Shown piece after piece: positions 35,600-45,527 of a stretch of 64,000 nucleotides of DNA. Within the stretch, counting starts at the first letter, position 1. Each line of letters opens with the position of its first letter. Source of the stretch: Enterococcus silesiacus (GTDB taxonomy: Bacteria > Bacillota > Bacilli > Lactobacillales > Enterococcaceae); the NCBI GenBank assembly GCA_001465115.1, contig CP013614.1, positions 3,410,001-3,474,000 of the forward strand, written 5' to 3'. The notes beneath the pieces were generated by a model, which worked only from the letters and a program-made list of their open reading frames with translations, searched no databases and was not told the DNA's origin. The translations under genes and the position numbers were made by a program.

Positions 35600-35894
35600 A
35601 TATATAGCTACTATTAAGGAAACAGATCGGTTGCTCAAATCCCTAAAAATCGACCCATACACAATTTTACTGAGCTTACTTACCTTAACTATTCATAGTA
35701 AATAGTGGAATTTGAGGCAAAAAGAAATTTTTTGTTGGTAGTTGTCAATCTTCTGACAGAATTTTTGCTTCTATTCTCATCATTTATCTGGATTTCATTA
35801 GTTTGGCGTGTGACTTTCGAGTTATGCACCAGACTTTTTTTATATATACCAATTGTGACCGTTTTAAAATTTCTTATAAAATATCCAACTTCTA

Positions 35895-35936
35895 TTTACT
35901 TTTTTGTTTTTAAAGATATAATGTAAGCGTAACCAG
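35895..35936 (+). promoter_or_regulatory. Promoter with overlapping CcpA (cre) site for aldehyde dehydrogenase
   Basis: TTTACT (35895-35900), 16-base spacer, TATAAT (35917-35922). A cre-like site ATGTAAGCGTAACCAG (35921-35936) fits TGNAANCGNWNNCA and overlaps the -10, which predicts glucose repression. The rest of 35600-35894 holds only weak open frames. Confidence 0.55.
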
Positions 35937-35958
35937 AAAAGAAGGGGTGGTTTTTTTA

Positions 35959-37455
35959 GTGAGTAGATCAATCAATATTTACAACACGACGGATGACACT
36001 TACCAATTGTACATTGACGGTAACTGGACAAAAGGCTCAGGAGATCGTCTGATCACCAGTTACAATCCCAGCAATGGTGAAAAACTGGCTGATTTTATTG
36101 ATGCAACTCATGCGGATGTTGATCAAGCAATCAAAGCAGCACAAGTTGCCTTTGAGACCTGGAAAGATGTAGATGTTATGACGCGCAGTAGACTATTGTT
36201 AGATATAGCTGATTTGATCGATGCAAACACAGAACATTTAGCCTTAGTTGAAACGTTGGATAACGGCAAACCGTTGCGTGAAACGTTATCGATTGATGTT
36301 CCAGCCACAGCTGATCATTTCCGTTACTTTGCTGGTGTGATTCGCGGGGAAGAAGGTACAGTGAAAGACTTTGATCAGGATACACTATCTCTGGTAATCA
36401 AAGAACCAATTGGTGTTGTGGGGCAGATTATTCCGTGGAATTTTCCGTTACTGATGGGAGCTTGGAAGCTAGCGCCGGCTATCGCAGCTGGCAATACTGT
36501 GGTGATCCATCCTTCTTCAACAACGTCTCTAAGTCTACTTGAATTATTCAAACTACTGGATCAAGTTTTGCCGAAAGGTGTTGTAAATTTGATCACAGGT
36601 AGAGGATCTGATTCAGGAAACTATATGCTGGAACATCAGGGATTTGATAAATTAGCCTTTACAGGATCGACAGAAGTCGGTTATACAGTTGCAAAGGCGG
36701 CAGCAGACAAATTAATTCCGGCAACTTTGGAATTAGGTGGAAAATCAGCGAATATTATTTTTGATGATGCAAATTGGGAACGTGCGTTAGAAGGGGTTCA
36801 ATTAGGTATTTTATTCAATCAGGGACAAGTTTGCTGTGCAGGTTCTCGTGTCTTTGTTCAAGAAGGAATTTATGACAACTTTGTTGCGGCACTCAAAGAG
36901 CGTTTTGAAAAAATAAAAGTAGGCCTACCTTGGGAAGAGGGCATACAAATGGGCGCTCAAATCAATGAAAAACAATTAAAAGACATCTTAAAATATGTCG
37001 AAATTGGGACAAAAGAAGGAGCTAAGTTGATTACAGGTGGACATAAAATTACTATAGATGGACTGGATAAAGGCGCTTTTTTAGAGCCGACATTATTGGC
37101 TGATGCCAATAATGCGATGTGTATTGCCCAAGAAGAAATATTTGGACCCGTAGCAACAGTTATGAAGTTTAAAACGGAAGAGGAAGTAATTGCCTTGGCA
37201 AATCAATCTGATTATGGCTTAGGCGGAGCTGTCTTTTCACAGGATATCAATACCGCGCTGCGTGTGGCGCGTAAAGTGAGAACTGGACGGATGTGGGTTA
37301 ATACGTATAATCAACTACCTGCTGGCGCGCCATTTGGCGGCTATAAAAAATCTGGTATTGGGCGCGAAACCCATAAGTCGATGCTGGATGCCTATACTCA
37401 AATGAAGAACATTTATATTGTGACAAAAGAGGAACCGGATGGTTTGTATAATTAA
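35959..37455 (+). CDS. NAD(P)-dependent aldehyde dehydrogenase
   Basis: About 498 residues of the ALDH superfamily. FTGSTEVGYTVAKAAA binds the cofactor, LELGGKSANIIF holds the general-base Glu, and FNQGQVCCAGSRVFV holds the catalytic Cys. It oxidises aldehydes to acids; the substrate (acetaldehyde, betaine aldehyde or others) is not evident. Start is taken as the GTG at 35959, 9 bases after AAGGGGTGG; a GTG 12 bases earlier lies in that site. Monocistronic with a cre site at its promoter. Confidence 0.92.
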   Translation: MSRSINIYNTTDDTYQLYIDGNWTKGSGDRLITSYNPSNGEKLADFIDATHADVDQAIKAAQVAFETWKDVDVMTRSRLLLDIADLIDANTEHLALVETLDNGKPLRETLSIDVPATADHFRYFAGVIRGEEGTVKDFDQDTLSLVIKEPIGVVGQIIPWNFPLLMGAWKLAPAIAAGNTVVIHPSSTTSLSLLELFKLLDQVLPKGVVNLITGRGSDSGNYMLEHQGFDKLAFTGSTEVGYTVAKAAADKLIPATLELGGKSANIIFDDANWERALEGVQLGILFNQGQVCCAGSRVFVQEGIYDNFVAALKERFEKIKVGLPWEEGIQMGAQINEKQLKDILKYVEIGTKEGAKLITGGHKITIDGLDKGAFLEPTLLADANNAMCIAQEEIFGPVATVMKFKTEEEVIALANQSDYGLGGAVFSQDINTALRVARKVRTGRMWVNTYNQLPAGAPFGGYKKSGIGRETHKSMLDAYTQMKNIYIVTKEEPDGLYN

Positions 37456-37462
37456 CGAAAAA

Positions 37463-37497
37463 AGAATCGCAACCGATTGGCTGCGATTCTTTTTTTA
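37463..37497. terminator. Bidirectional terminator between aldehyde and lactate dehydrogenase genes
   Basis: AGAATCGCA (37463-37471) pairs with TGCGATTCT (37482-37490) with A6 before and T7 after. Confidence 0.92.
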
Positions 37498-37498
37498 G

Positions 37499-38479
37499 TT
37501 AATTATTTTCAGCTTCAAATTTCTCGAAAGCGGATTTGATAACTTCCTTCAACGCATTTGCAGAAGCATTCATACGATCTTTTTCGGAATCTGTCAACGG
37601 AATTTCAATGACTTGTTTGATTCCTTGGCGATTGATGACAGCAGGTGCACCGATATAAATATCATTTTGACCATACTCACCATCTAAGTAAACAGAAAGT
37701 GGGAAAACAGAATCTTCATCATCTAAAATCGCTTTGGTGATTCGAGCTAAGGCCGCTGCGATTCCGTAGAATGTAGCACCTTTTTTCTCAATGATTGAAT
37801 AAGCCGCATCTCTTACATTGAAGAACAAATTGACCATCGCTTCTTCATCAACATCTGGATTGTTTTTAACCCATTCATAAATTTGTAAACCAGCAACATT
37901 AGCATGAGACCAAACTGGAAATTCAGTATCGCCGTGTTCACCTAGAATGTAAGCATGGACGTTACGAGCATCTACGTCAACTAATTCAGCGATTGCTTGA
38001 CGGAAACGAGCAGAATCAAGTGAGGTGCCTGAACCGATAACGCGTTCCTTTGGAAATCCTGAGAATTTCCATGTAGAATAAGTTAAAATATCAACTGGAT
38101 TAGCAGCGACTAAGAAAATACCGCTAAAGCCAGAATCAACGATTGCAGTCACGATTTGTTTATTGATTTTCAAGTTTTTATGCACCAAATCAATTCTTGT
38201 TTCGCCAGGTTTTTGTGCGGCACCAGCTGTTAATACAACCAGATCAGCATCATGACAATCGTCATAAGTAGCGGCATAAATCTTTTTAGGAGAAGTGAAA
38301 GCTAATGCATGAGATAAATCAGCGGCATCTCCTTCGGTTTTCTTTGTATCTATATCAATAATACCAACTTCTTGGGCAATATTTTGAGTAACTAAGGCAA
38401 AAGCATAACTAGATCCGACAGCGCCATCTCCAACTAAAATTACTTTTTGGTGGTCTTTGTTTCCTACTGCTGCAGTCAT
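37499..38479 (-). CDS. ldh: L-lactate dehydrogenase
   Basis: About 326 residues. [15 protein letters not shown] binds [18 protein letters not shown] carries the substrate-binding Arg, and [18 protein letters not shown] holds the catalytic His. It reduces pyruvate to L-lactate, the main fermentation step of enterococci. The start is set at the ATG at 38479, because the in-frame ATG 9 bases upstream directly abuts the AAAGGA ribosome binding site. Confidence 0.95.
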   Translation of the reverse strand: MTAAVGNKDHQKVILVGDGAVGSSYAFALVTQNIAQEVGIIDIDTKKTEGDAADLSHALAFTSPKKIYAATYDDCHDADLVVLTAGAAQKPGETRIDLVHKNLKINKQIVTAIVDSGFSGIFLVAANPVDILTYSTWKFSGFPKERVIGSGTSLDSARFRQAIAELVDVDARNVHAYILGEHGDTEFPVWSHANVAGLQIYEWVKNNPDVDEEAMVNLFFNVRDAAYSIIEKKGATFYGIAAALARITKAILDDEDSVFPLSVYLDGEYGQNDIYIGAPAVINRQGIKQVIEIPLTDSEKDRMNASANALKEVIKSAFEKFEAENN

Positions 38480-38499
38480 GTGTATCATTCCTTTCAGAT

Positions 38500-38546
38500 A
38501 ATTGTTTTATCACAATGATAATACCACCGTTTGTGAGGTTTGTCAC
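38500..38546 (-). promoter_or_regulatory. ldh promoter with possible Rex half-site
   Basis: On the minus strand: GTGACA (38546-38541), 17-base spacer, TATTAT (38523-38518). Just downstream TTGTGATAAAACAA resembles one good half of the NADH-sensing Rex operator with a weak second half; that part is tentative. Confidence 0.6.
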
Positions 38547-38716
38547 GTTTTTTGTTTGTTAAAATAATACAGTTTTTAGAGGTGTTTCATAAGAAAACTC
38601 TTTCATGTGCGGTATTTCACTATTTCTTGTTTTTATGAATTTTTTTCTTTTTAATTGAATAAATGAAGCTTACGGCTTTTTTAAGAATTTAAATGAGCCG
38701 GAAATCGCTTATTTTA

Positions 38717-38759
38717 TGGTATAATTATAAAAAACTGGGCAAGGGATACTCCTGCCCAG
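38717..38759 (+). promoter_or_regulatory. pth promoter and leader hairpin
   Basis: TGG plus TATAAT (38720-38725) is an extended -10. The leader then folds CTGGGCA (38735-38741) with TGCCCAG (38753-38759). No T-run follows, so it is not a simple terminator. The remaining 38547-38716 is AT-rich without a gene. Confidence 0.5.
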
Positions 38760-38827
38760 ATATTTTGTGTTGGAGAATGAATAAATGGTGGTAAAATAGC
38801 ACCTCTTATTAAGGAGAATATAAATAG

Positions 38828-39394
38828 ATGAAAATGATTGTCGGATTAGGTAATCCAGGAAGTAAATATCAGGAAACAAAACATAATATCGGCTTTATTA
38901 CTGTAGATGAAATCGCTCACCGATACAATGCAACCTTTAATAGAAGCCAATTTGAAGCAGATATTGCTGAATTTTTTATAGGAACAGAAAAAATTATGTT
39001 GGTCAAGCCACTTACATTTATGAATGAGTCCGGCCGTTCAGTGGGTCCTTTGATGACCTATTATGGTGTAGAGGAAAAAGACTTGATCGTTATTTATGAT
39101 GATCTAGATTTAGAAATCGGTAAAATCCGTTTACGTGAAAAAGGCAGTGCTGGCGGACATAATGGCATAAAAAGCTTGATAGCACATTTAGGAACAAATG
39201 TGTTTCCGAGAATCAAAATCGGTATTGGACGCCCGATTGGCAGTAACACGGTTGTCCATCATGTATTGACAGGTTTTCCTAAAGAGAAACATGAAGAGAT
39301 TTTATTAGCGGTGAAAATTGCAGCAGATGCCGCAATTTATGCTTGTGAAGGACATACGTTTGTTGATACGATGAATCAATTTAATGGAAAATAA
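38828..39394 (+). CDS. pth: Peptidyl-tRNA hydrolase
   Basis: 188 residues. MIVGLGNPGSKYQETKHNIGF contains the catalytic His and substrate-binding Asn; later MNESGRSVGP and GSAGGHNGIKSLI are the other family blocks. It frees tRNA from stalled peptidyl-tRNA. AAGGAG precedes the ATG. mfd follows 33 bases later in the same transcript, the usual order in Firmicutes. Confidence 0.97.
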   Translation: MKMIVGLGNPGSKYQETKHNIGFITVDEIAHRYNATFNRSQFEADIAEFFIGTEKIMLVKPLTFMNESGRSVGPLMTYYGVEEKDLIVIYDDLDLEIGKIRLREKGSAGGHNGIKSLIAHLGTNVFPRIKIGIGRPIGSNTVVHHVLTGFPKEKHEEILLAVKIAADAAIYACEGHTFVDTMNQFNGK

Positions 39395-39427
39395 GCACAA
39401 TAAAAAGTATAGAAGGAGGAGCCTGTT

Positions 39428-42400
39428 TTGAATATCATTGAACGGATTGGCGCAAGTGAACTAGCCCGAGATTGGCAAATGCAGTTAACAGGAAATACCC
39501 GCCAATTGATTACCGGTTTAGCTGGCTCTGCCAAAACATTGGTCATGACCAGTGGGTTTAAACAAAAAAATAAAAAAGTTATTGTAGCTGTTCCTAATCT
39601 TTATTATGGCAATCAGCTCGTTGAAGACTTTCGTAATATTTTGTCGGACGAAGAAGTGTATCTATTCCCTGTGGACGAAGTTTTATCAGCTGAAATGGCC
39701 TTTTCTTCGCCGGAAGCAAGAGCAGAAAGAGTAGCAGCGCTTAACTTTCTTTTAACAGATCAAGCAGGAATCGTCGTGGTTCCGGTAGCTGGTTTAAGGA
39801 AGTATCTACCGAGCAAACAAACGTGGGAACAAGCCCAGCTGCATTGGGAACTTGGCGGAGAAATCGAGCTAGATACTTTAGCCCAACAGTTAGTTTTAAT
39901 GGGGTATGAACGCGAGTCCTTAGTTGGCAAGCCAGGTGATTTCAGCATTCGAGGAAGTATTGTTGATGTCTATCCGCTGAACTCTGATTATCCAGTTCGA
40001 GCAGAATTGTTCGATATTGAGATCGATTCTTTGCGTTATTTTGAAGCAGATACGCAGCGATCAGTCGGCAACATTGAGTCTGTGACGCTGTCTCCAATGA
40101 CCGACCTAGTTTTCTCAAAGGAAGATTTAGCGTATGGCGAAAAACAATTAGCTAGCGCATTAGAAAAAAGAGTAGCAATCGCCAAAGATGCGACTGAAAA
40201 GGAATTTCTTCAAGATTATTTTGGCCAGCTAGCAACGGCATGGAGTCAAGGGATTCCCACTGACACAGCCCATTATTACACCGACTTATTATATGAAACA
40301 AAAACGACATTGCTTGATTATCTATCAGAAGATAGTTTGATATTTGTTGATGATTATGCCCGTATTTTAGAAGCAGAACGTGAAATTATACGTGAGGAAA
40401 ATGAGTGGCAAGTTCTTAAATTAGAAGAAATGCGGGTTTTCCCTGAACAGTCATTCGGGATAGAATTTCATGAACAAGTAAGAAAAATGACGTTTGCAAC
40501 GACTTTCTTTTCGCTATTCCAAAAAGGTATGGGCAATCTGCGTTTCCAAGCAGTCCATAATTTTCAATATCGCTCGATGCAGCAGTTCTTTGGGCAAATG
40601 CCGCTATTAAAAACCGAAATGGATCGTTGGCAAAAACAAGATCAGACGGTTGTGGTGTTTGTACCAACCAAAGAACGCAGTCAAAAAGTCGAAGAACTAT
40701 TTCGTGATTTTGATATTTCAAGTGTGACAGCTTCAGCTGATAAGATAATAGAAGGAAAAATTCAAATCGTTGAAGGTTCATTGCAATCTGGTTTTGAATT
40801 ACCTGTAGAAAAAATTGTAGCCATCACGGAAAAAGAAATTTTCCATACAACAACGAAAAAAAGAGCACGACGTCAAACTGTTTCAAATGCAGAACGCTTA
40901 AAAAGCTATAGTGATCTAAAAAATGGCGATTACGTTGTTCATGCAAATCACGGGATCGGTAAATATATTGGGATGCAGACCTTAGAAGTCGATGGTGTTC
41001 ACCAAGATTACATCACGATTTTATATCAAAATGACGATAAGCTGTTCATTCCAGTTACGCAACTGAACCTGATTCAGAAATTCGTAGCATCAGAAGCCAA
41101 ATCGCCGAAAGTCAATAAATTAGGCGGCAGTGAATGGAGCAAAACAAAGCGTAAGGTTACATCTAAAATCGAAGATATCGCAGACGACTTGATTCAGCTC
41201 TATGCATCAAGAGAATCGGAAAAAGGCTATGCTTTTCCACCAGATGACGCTTATCAGAAGGAATTTGAAGACGCATTTCCATACAGTGAAACAGATGATC
41301 AACTGCGCAGTACCGCTGAAATCAAACATGATATGGAAAAAACACGTCCAATGGATCGCCTATTGGTTGGTGATGTGGGCTACGGTAAGACAGAAGTTGC
41401 CTTACGAGCAGCATTTAAGGCAATCAATAACAATAAACAAGTCGCTTTTTTAGTTCCCACCACGATTTTAGCTCAGCAACATTACGAAACCATGCTGGAC
41501 CGTTTTGAAGGATTTCCAGTTGAAGTAGGCTTGTTAAGTCGCTTTAGAACGAAAAAACAACAAAGTGAAACCATTGAAAAAATCAAACACGGCCAAGTGG
41601 ATATCGTTGTAGGAACCCATCGTTTACTTTCTCAAGACGTGAAATTTAGTGATTTAGGTTTGCTGGTGATTGATGAAGAACAGCGCTTTGGTGTAAAACA
41701 TAAAGAGCGTTTAAAACAATTGCGAGCACAAGTCGATGTTTTGACGTTGACTGCCACACCGATTCCAAGAACATTGCACATGTCGATGCTTGGGGTACGT
41801 GACCTTTCAGTGATTGAAACACCACCGGAAAATCGTTATCCAATCCAAACCTACGTCATGGAAAATAACCCAGGCGCAATCAGAGAAGCAATCGAAAGAG
41901 AAATGGCACGAGATGGACAGGTTTTTTATTTGTATAATCGCGTGGATACGATCGAGCAAAAGGTTGAAGAGATTCAAGTGTTGGTGCCAAATGCTAGAAT
42001 AGCTTATGCTCACGGGCAAATGACAGAAGTTCAACTGGAAAATACGTTATTTGATTTTATTGAAAGACAATATGATGTATTAGTGACAACGACAATCATT
42101 GAAACCGGTGTTGATATTCCGAATGCCAATACATTATTTGTAGAAAATGCTGATTATATGGGCTTATCTACTTTGTATCAACTACGAGGCAGAGTTGGCC
42201 GAAGCAATCGTGTCGCCTATGCTTATTTTATGTATGAACAACAAAAGATTTTAAATGAAGTTAGCGAAAAACGTTTAGAAGCAATTAAGGACTTCACTGA
42301 ATTAGGTTCTGGGTTTAAAATTGCGATGCGGGATCTATCGATTCGCGGAGCAGGTAATTTGTTAGGTGCGCAACAGCATGGTTTTATCGACTCTGTCGGT

Positions 42401-42961
42401 TTTGATATGTACTCACAAATGCTTTCAGAAGCCGTTGCCCGTAAACAAGGGAAAAATATCCAAGATCAAAAAACATCTGTTGAGATCGATTTGGGTATTG
42501 ATGCATATTTACCAACCAGTTATATTTCAGATGAGCGTCAAAAAATTGAAATCTACAAACGAATTCGTCAGTTGGAAAATATGGATATGTATGATGAGCT
42601 TGAAGCGGATCTGCTTGATCGTTTTGGTGAATACCCGGATGAAGTGGCACATTTATTGACGACCGGTCAAATTAAAATGGACGGGGATCGTGCTCTGATT
42701 GAAACGATTCGTAAGAGACAGCAGGAAATTACCTTTACTTTAAGTAAAATTGGGACAAAAACATATAATGTAGAACAAATATTTGAAGCACTATCTCAGA
42801 CTCAGTTAAAAGCGGATCTTGCTGTAGACAATGAAAAAATGTCAGTGCGTTTGAAAGTTCCTAAAGATATGAAAGAAGCTATTTGGCTTCAGGAAGTAGC
42901 GTTATTTACGACAGCGTTAAGACAGGAAAAGTATAAGACGATTGCTGTTGAGGAAGAATAA
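39428..42961 (+). CDS. mfd: Transcription-repair coupling factor
   Basis: 1177 residues, the same length as B. subtilis Mfd. The N-terminal UvrB-like part binds UvrA; the CarD-like RNA polymerase interaction domain holds GDYVVHANHGIGKYIG near residue 500; the helicase motor has Walker A VGDVGYGKTEVAL and the DEEQRFG box; the C-terminal TRCF domain follows. It removes RNA polymerase stalled at lesions and recruits excision repair. Start is TTG at 39428, 7 bases after AGGAGGA. Confidence 0.97.
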   Translation: MNIIERIGASELARDWQMQLTGNTRQLITGLAGSAKTLVMTSGFKQKNKKVIVAVPNLYYGNQLVEDFRNILSDEEVYLFPVDEVLSAEMAFSSPEARAERVAALNFLLTDQAGIVVVPVAGLRKYLPSKQTWEQAQLHWELGGEIELDTLAQQLVLMGYERESLVGKPGDFSIRGSIVDVYPLNSDYPVRAELFDIEIDSLRYFEADTQRSVGNIESVTLSPMTDLVFSKEDLAYGEKQLASALEKRVAIAKDATEKEFLQDYFGQLATAWSQGIPTDTAHYYTDLLYETKTTLLDYLSEDSLIFVDDYARILEAEREIIREENEWQVLKLEEMRVFPEQSFGIEFHEQVRKMTFATTFFSLFQKGMGNLRFQAVHNFQYRSMQQFFGQMPLLKTEMDRWQKQDQTVVVFVPTKERSQKVEELFRDFDISSVTASADKIIEGKIQIVEGSLQSGFELPVEKIVAITEKEIFHTTTKKRARRQTVSNAERLKSYSDLKNGDYVVHANHGIGKYIGMQTLEVDGVHQDYITILYQNDDKLFIPVTQLNLIQKFVASEAKSPKVNKLGGSEWSKTKRKVTSKIEDIADDLIQLYASRESEKGYAFPPDDAYQKEFEDAFPYSETDDQLRSTAEIKHDMEKTRPMDRLLVGDVGYGKTEVALRAAFKAINNNKQVAFLVPTTILAQQHYETMLDRFEGFPVEVGLLSRFRTKKQQSETIEKIKHGQVDIVVGTHRLLSQDVKFSDLGLLVIDEEQRFGVKHKERLKQLRAQVDVLTLTATPIPRTLHMSMLGVRDLSVIETPPENRYPIQTYVMENNPGAIREAIEREMARDGQVFYLYNRVDTIEQKVEEIQVLVPNARIAYAHGQMTEVQLENTLFDFIERQYDVLVTTTIIETGVDIPNANTLFVENADYMGLSTLYQLRGRVGRSNRVAYAYFMYEQQKILNEVSEKRLEAIKDFTELGSGFKIAMRDLSIRGAGNLLGAQQHGFIDSVGFDMYSQMLSEAVARKQGKNIQDQKTSVEIDLGIDAYLPTSYISDERQKIEIYKRIRQLENMDMYDELEADLLDRFGEYPDEVAHLLTTGQIKMDGDRALIETIRKRQQEITFTLSKIGTKTYNVEQIFEALSQTQLKADLAVDNEKMSVRLKVPKDMKEAIWLQEVALFTTALRQEKYKTIAVEEE

Positions 42962-42975
42962 AGTTAGGGGCTAAA

Positions 42976-43074
42976 CTCTCGGGAAAAAGATAAAAATAGA
43001 GTGAGGTAAAAAGCTCCTCAATCGATTTATCCTATTTTCCAGTCAGAGCTAAACGAGCTCATTCAGCTTTTAAA
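42976..43074 (+). ncRNA. Structured intergenic element upstream of the flippase gene
   Basis: Nested helices: CTCT (42976-42979) with AGAG (43045-43048); GGAAAA (42982-42987) with TTTTCC (43035-43040); GATAAA (42989-42994) with TTTATC (43026-43031); GAGG (43003-43006) with CCTC (43016-43019). It shares AGATAAA, a TCCTA block and the identical tail TTCAGCTTTTAAA with the queG leader. It fills almost the whole mfd-flippase gap and ends just before AGGAGG. Confidence 0.5.
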
Positions 43075-43089
43075 ATAGGAGGTCAACGA

Positions 43090-44673
43090 ATGGCACACAA
43101 GGAAATGCGGTCAATGATGCAAGGGGCTGCTATTTTAACTATTGCATCATTCATTGCCAAAGTGCTGAGTGCGGTTTATCGGGTGCCTTTTCAAAACTTA
43201 GTTGGTGATGAAGGGTTTTATGTGTATCAACAAGTTTATCCAATCTATGGTATTGCGATGACTTTAGCGTTGTCGGGGCTACCACAGTTTATTTCAAAAG
43301 TGGTAGCTGAACAACCAGAAATCAGTGGACAGAAAAAAGTTTTACAACAGCTCTTTCCTTTTGTCTTTATGATTGCAGCTTTGTGTTGGGCATTTTTCTT
43401 TTTAGGAAGTCATGAAATTGCCTTTATGATGGGCGATTATCGACTGGCATCGTTAATTCAAGTTGTTTCTTTTACCTTTTTATTAGTGCCTATTTTGTCT
43501 TTTTACCGTGGAAACTTTCAAGGGCATTTTATGATGATTCCAAGTGCAGTTTCCCAAGTGGTGGAACAACTTGTACGGGTGGGAGTGATCTTAATTGCAG
43601 CATATTCCTTTAGCCAATTCGGTTGGTCGGTCTATCAAACAGGGACAGTTGCGATGGGTGGTGCCTTGTTTGGGGGTGTCGTTGCTGCTGGAATTCTTTG
43701 GTATTATGATCGGAAAATCCGTGTAGGTAGCTCGTCTTATCTTACTCAGTGGAAAGTTGAAAAAGGCTCGGGAAAATTATTTGGACGCTTATTAGTAGAA
43801 GGTGGCATTGTCTCTTTATACAGCGCGTTTTTGATCTTCTTTCAATTGATCGATTCTTTTTTTGTTAAGAACTCTTTGGTTGCAGCAGGAATCAGTGATT
43901 CAGTAGCGAAAATCGATAAAGGGGTCTATGATCGTGGGCAGCCTCTCGTTCAATTAGGTTTAGTTGTTGCATTGGCATTGAGTTCAAGTTTTTTACCCGC
44001 GCTAACAAAATATTTCATGAGTAAAGAAAAAGGGCGATTCTTGCAAGCAGCTAAAATCTTTTTACGCTTGACCACAACGATTGCAGCAGCAGCTTCAATA
44101 GGTTTGGCATTATTATTACCCTATATAAACTTTGCTTTATTTAAAGATTATAAAGGCAATGGCGTTCTAGGCGTATATGTTTGTTCGATTGCATTTATGG
44201 CAGTTATCCAAGCTTATCAAAGTATCTTGCAAAGTCGGAATCAATTTGTCACATCGATGTTTTCAGCTGGCATAGGGTTATTGGTCAAGCTCTTTCTAAC
44301 AAGTTCTTTGACGTATGTTTGGGGGACGCTTGGTGCGAGCGTTTCAACGATTGCTGGGCTGTTAGCTACTTTATTTTTATTGATATTTTTTTCAAAAAGA
44401 GAAATCAATCGTTTTATTGTTGAAAACCATTTCTTTAGAAAGTTAATTCTTAGTTTAGCAACGATGGGAATTGTGTTACTCTGTTATCAAGGTGTGATTG
44501 CGATTCTTTTAGGAGCTGTTGAGCATCGTGGGCAAGCATTAGTTATTGCGATAGTTGGCGTCTTGATAGGCGGTGCAACATTTATTTATATTATTATTAA
44601 AATACAATTGTTTACAATTCGGGAATGGCTGACATTACCATTTGGAGCGAAAATATTAAGAATGAAGAGGTAA
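43090..44673 (+). CDS. Polysaccharide/lipid II-type flippase (MATE/MVF, SpoVB/YabM-like)
   Basis: 527 residues with about fourteen membrane helices. The N-terminus [32 protein letters not shown] is typical of the SpoVB/YabM branch of the MOP exporters, which move undecaprenyl-linked precursors across the membrane. Position between mfd and the S4-domain gene is the same as yabM in B. subtilis. The AGGAGG site is 7 bases before the ATG, next to the structured element. The cargo is unknown. Confidence 0.88.
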   Translation: MAHKEMRSMMQGAAILTIASFIAKVLSAVYRVPFQNLVGDEGFYVYQQVYPIYGIAMTLALSGLPQFISKVVAEQPEISGQKKVLQQLFPFVFMIAALCWAFFFLGSHEIAFMMGDYRLASLIQVVSFTFLLVPILSFYRGNFQGHFMMIPSAVSQVVEQLVRVGVILIAAYSFSQFGWSVYQTGTVAMGGALFGGVVAAGILWYYDRKIRVGSSSYLTQWKVEKGSGKLFGRLLVEGGIVSLYSAFLIFFQLIDSFFVKNSLVAAGISDSVAKIDKGVYDRGQPLVQLGLVVALALSSSFLPALTKYFMSKEKGRFLQAAKIFLRLTTTIAAAASIGLALLLPYINFALFKDYKGNGVLGVYVCSIAFMAVIQAYQSILQSRNQFVTSMFSAGIGLLVKLFLTSSLTYVWGTLGASVSTIAGLLATLFLLIFFSKREINRFIVENHFFRKLILSLATMGIVLLCYQGVIAILLGAVEHRGQALVIAIVGVLIGGATFIYIIIKIQLFTIREWLTLPFGAKILRMKR

Positions 44674-44678
44674 AACAC

Positions 44679-44954
44679 ATGCGTTTAGATAAATTTTTAA
44701 AAGTTTCACGCATTATTAAAAGAAGACCTGTAGCCAAAGAAGTTGCAGACAAAGGTCGGATTCAAATCAATGGCATCTTAGCAAAATCATCTAGCAATGT
44801 AAAAATTGGGGATCAGGTGAAGATCCAATTTGGAAATAAAATCTTAGAAATCGAAGTACTTGAACTTCGCGATTCAACGAAAAAAGAAGATGCTGAAAAG
44901 ATGTATCAGATTATTTCAGAGAAAAGAGTCGAAAATAGTGACAATTTAGATTAG
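44679..44954 (+). CDS. rqcP: S4-domain ribosome quality-control factor RqcP
   Basis: 91 residues, almost entirely an S4 RNA-binding domain: [24 protein letters not shown] and [13 protein letters not shown]. RqcP (YabO in B. subtilis) helps RqcH add alanine tails to nascent chains on stalled 50S subunits. The ATG at 44679 is chosen after GAGG; a longer in-frame start at 44625 lies inside the flippase gene and would add residues foreign to the family. It follows the flippase stop by 5 bases. Confidence 0.92.
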   Translation: MRLDKFLKVSRIIKRRPVAKEVADKGRIQINGILAKSSSNVKIGDQVKIQFGNKILEIEVLELRDSTKKEDAEKMYQIISEKRVENSDNLD

Positions 44955-44980
44955 ACAAGCTTCTTAGATGTTGGTATAAT
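44952..44980 (+). promoter_or_regulatory. Promoter of divIC
   Basis: TAGACA (44952-44957), 17-base spacer, TATAAT (44975-44980) with TGG just before the -10. It overlaps the rqcP stop and lies 37 bases before the divIC start. Confidence 0.75.
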
Positions 44981-45016
44981 AAGACAGACAAACCAAAAAC
45001 GAGTGGAGCGGAAAAC

Positions 45017-45484
45017 ATGGGAAAAAAGAAAAAGGACGTGGAGAAAGTTGCTGCATTAGATAATGAGTATACAAAAGAACAGTATGCCGAATTTCAAAAA
45101 CAGCAAAAGCAGTTGATTTTTAGACGCCGCCGTCTAGCAGTTGTTTTTCTCGTGGCGTTTGTGATTTTTATCGTTTCAGGTGTTCAGCTAATGAAAGACT
45201 ATCAGCAACTAAATGCCTTCAAAAAACAGCATGAAGAAGCTGTGGCTGAGTCAGCAGAAGTTGATAAGAAGTTAAGTCGTTTAGAACAAGACGTTACTCT
45301 TTTAAGAGACGAGGATTATGTGGCAAAATTAGCCCGCAGTCGTTACTTAGTCTCAAAAGATGGCGAACAAATTTACAACATTCCAGAGTTAGGCGGAACG
45401 ACTAACTCCAGTAATGAGCAAAAACAATCATCGCAAGAGAGTCAATCACAGTCTCATTCATCTGATAAACAATCAGGTGAATAG
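45017..45484 (+). CDS. divIC: Septum formation initiator DivIC (FtsB-like)
   Basis: 155 residues: a basic cytosolic N-terminus, one membrane helix about residues 38-57 (LAVVFLVAFVIFIVSGVQL), a coiled coil (NAFKKQHEEAVAESAEVDKK) and the family block YVAKLARSRYLVSKDGE. The C-terminal ~30 residues are Ser/Gln-rich. It forms the DivIB/FtsL/DivIC complex of the divisome. The neighbours rqcP and the S1 protein match the B. subtilis yabO-divIC-yabR order. Confidence 0.93.
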   Translation: MGKKKKDVEKVAALDNEYTKEQYAEFQKQQKQLIFRRRRLAVVFLVAFVIFIVSGVQLMKDYQQLNAFKKQHEEAVAESAEVDKKLSRLEQDVTLLRDEDYVAKLARSRYLVSKDGEQIYNIPELGGTTNSSNEQKQSSQESQSQSHSSDKQSGE

Positions 45485-45527
45485 CTGCAGATATAATAGG
45501 GTAAATAATAGGAGGAACATTTTTTTT

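Noticed and set aside
35705..35926. 73-codon hydrophobic plus-strand frame before the aldehyde dehydrogenase gene
   Set aside because: GTG start without ribosome site, very AT-rich, and it runs through the promoter and cre region.
45414..45527. N-terminal extension of the S1-domain protein overlapping divIC
   Set aside because: The extension is read in another frame of divIC, is unlike the family, and a clear AGGAGG precedes the ATG at 45528.
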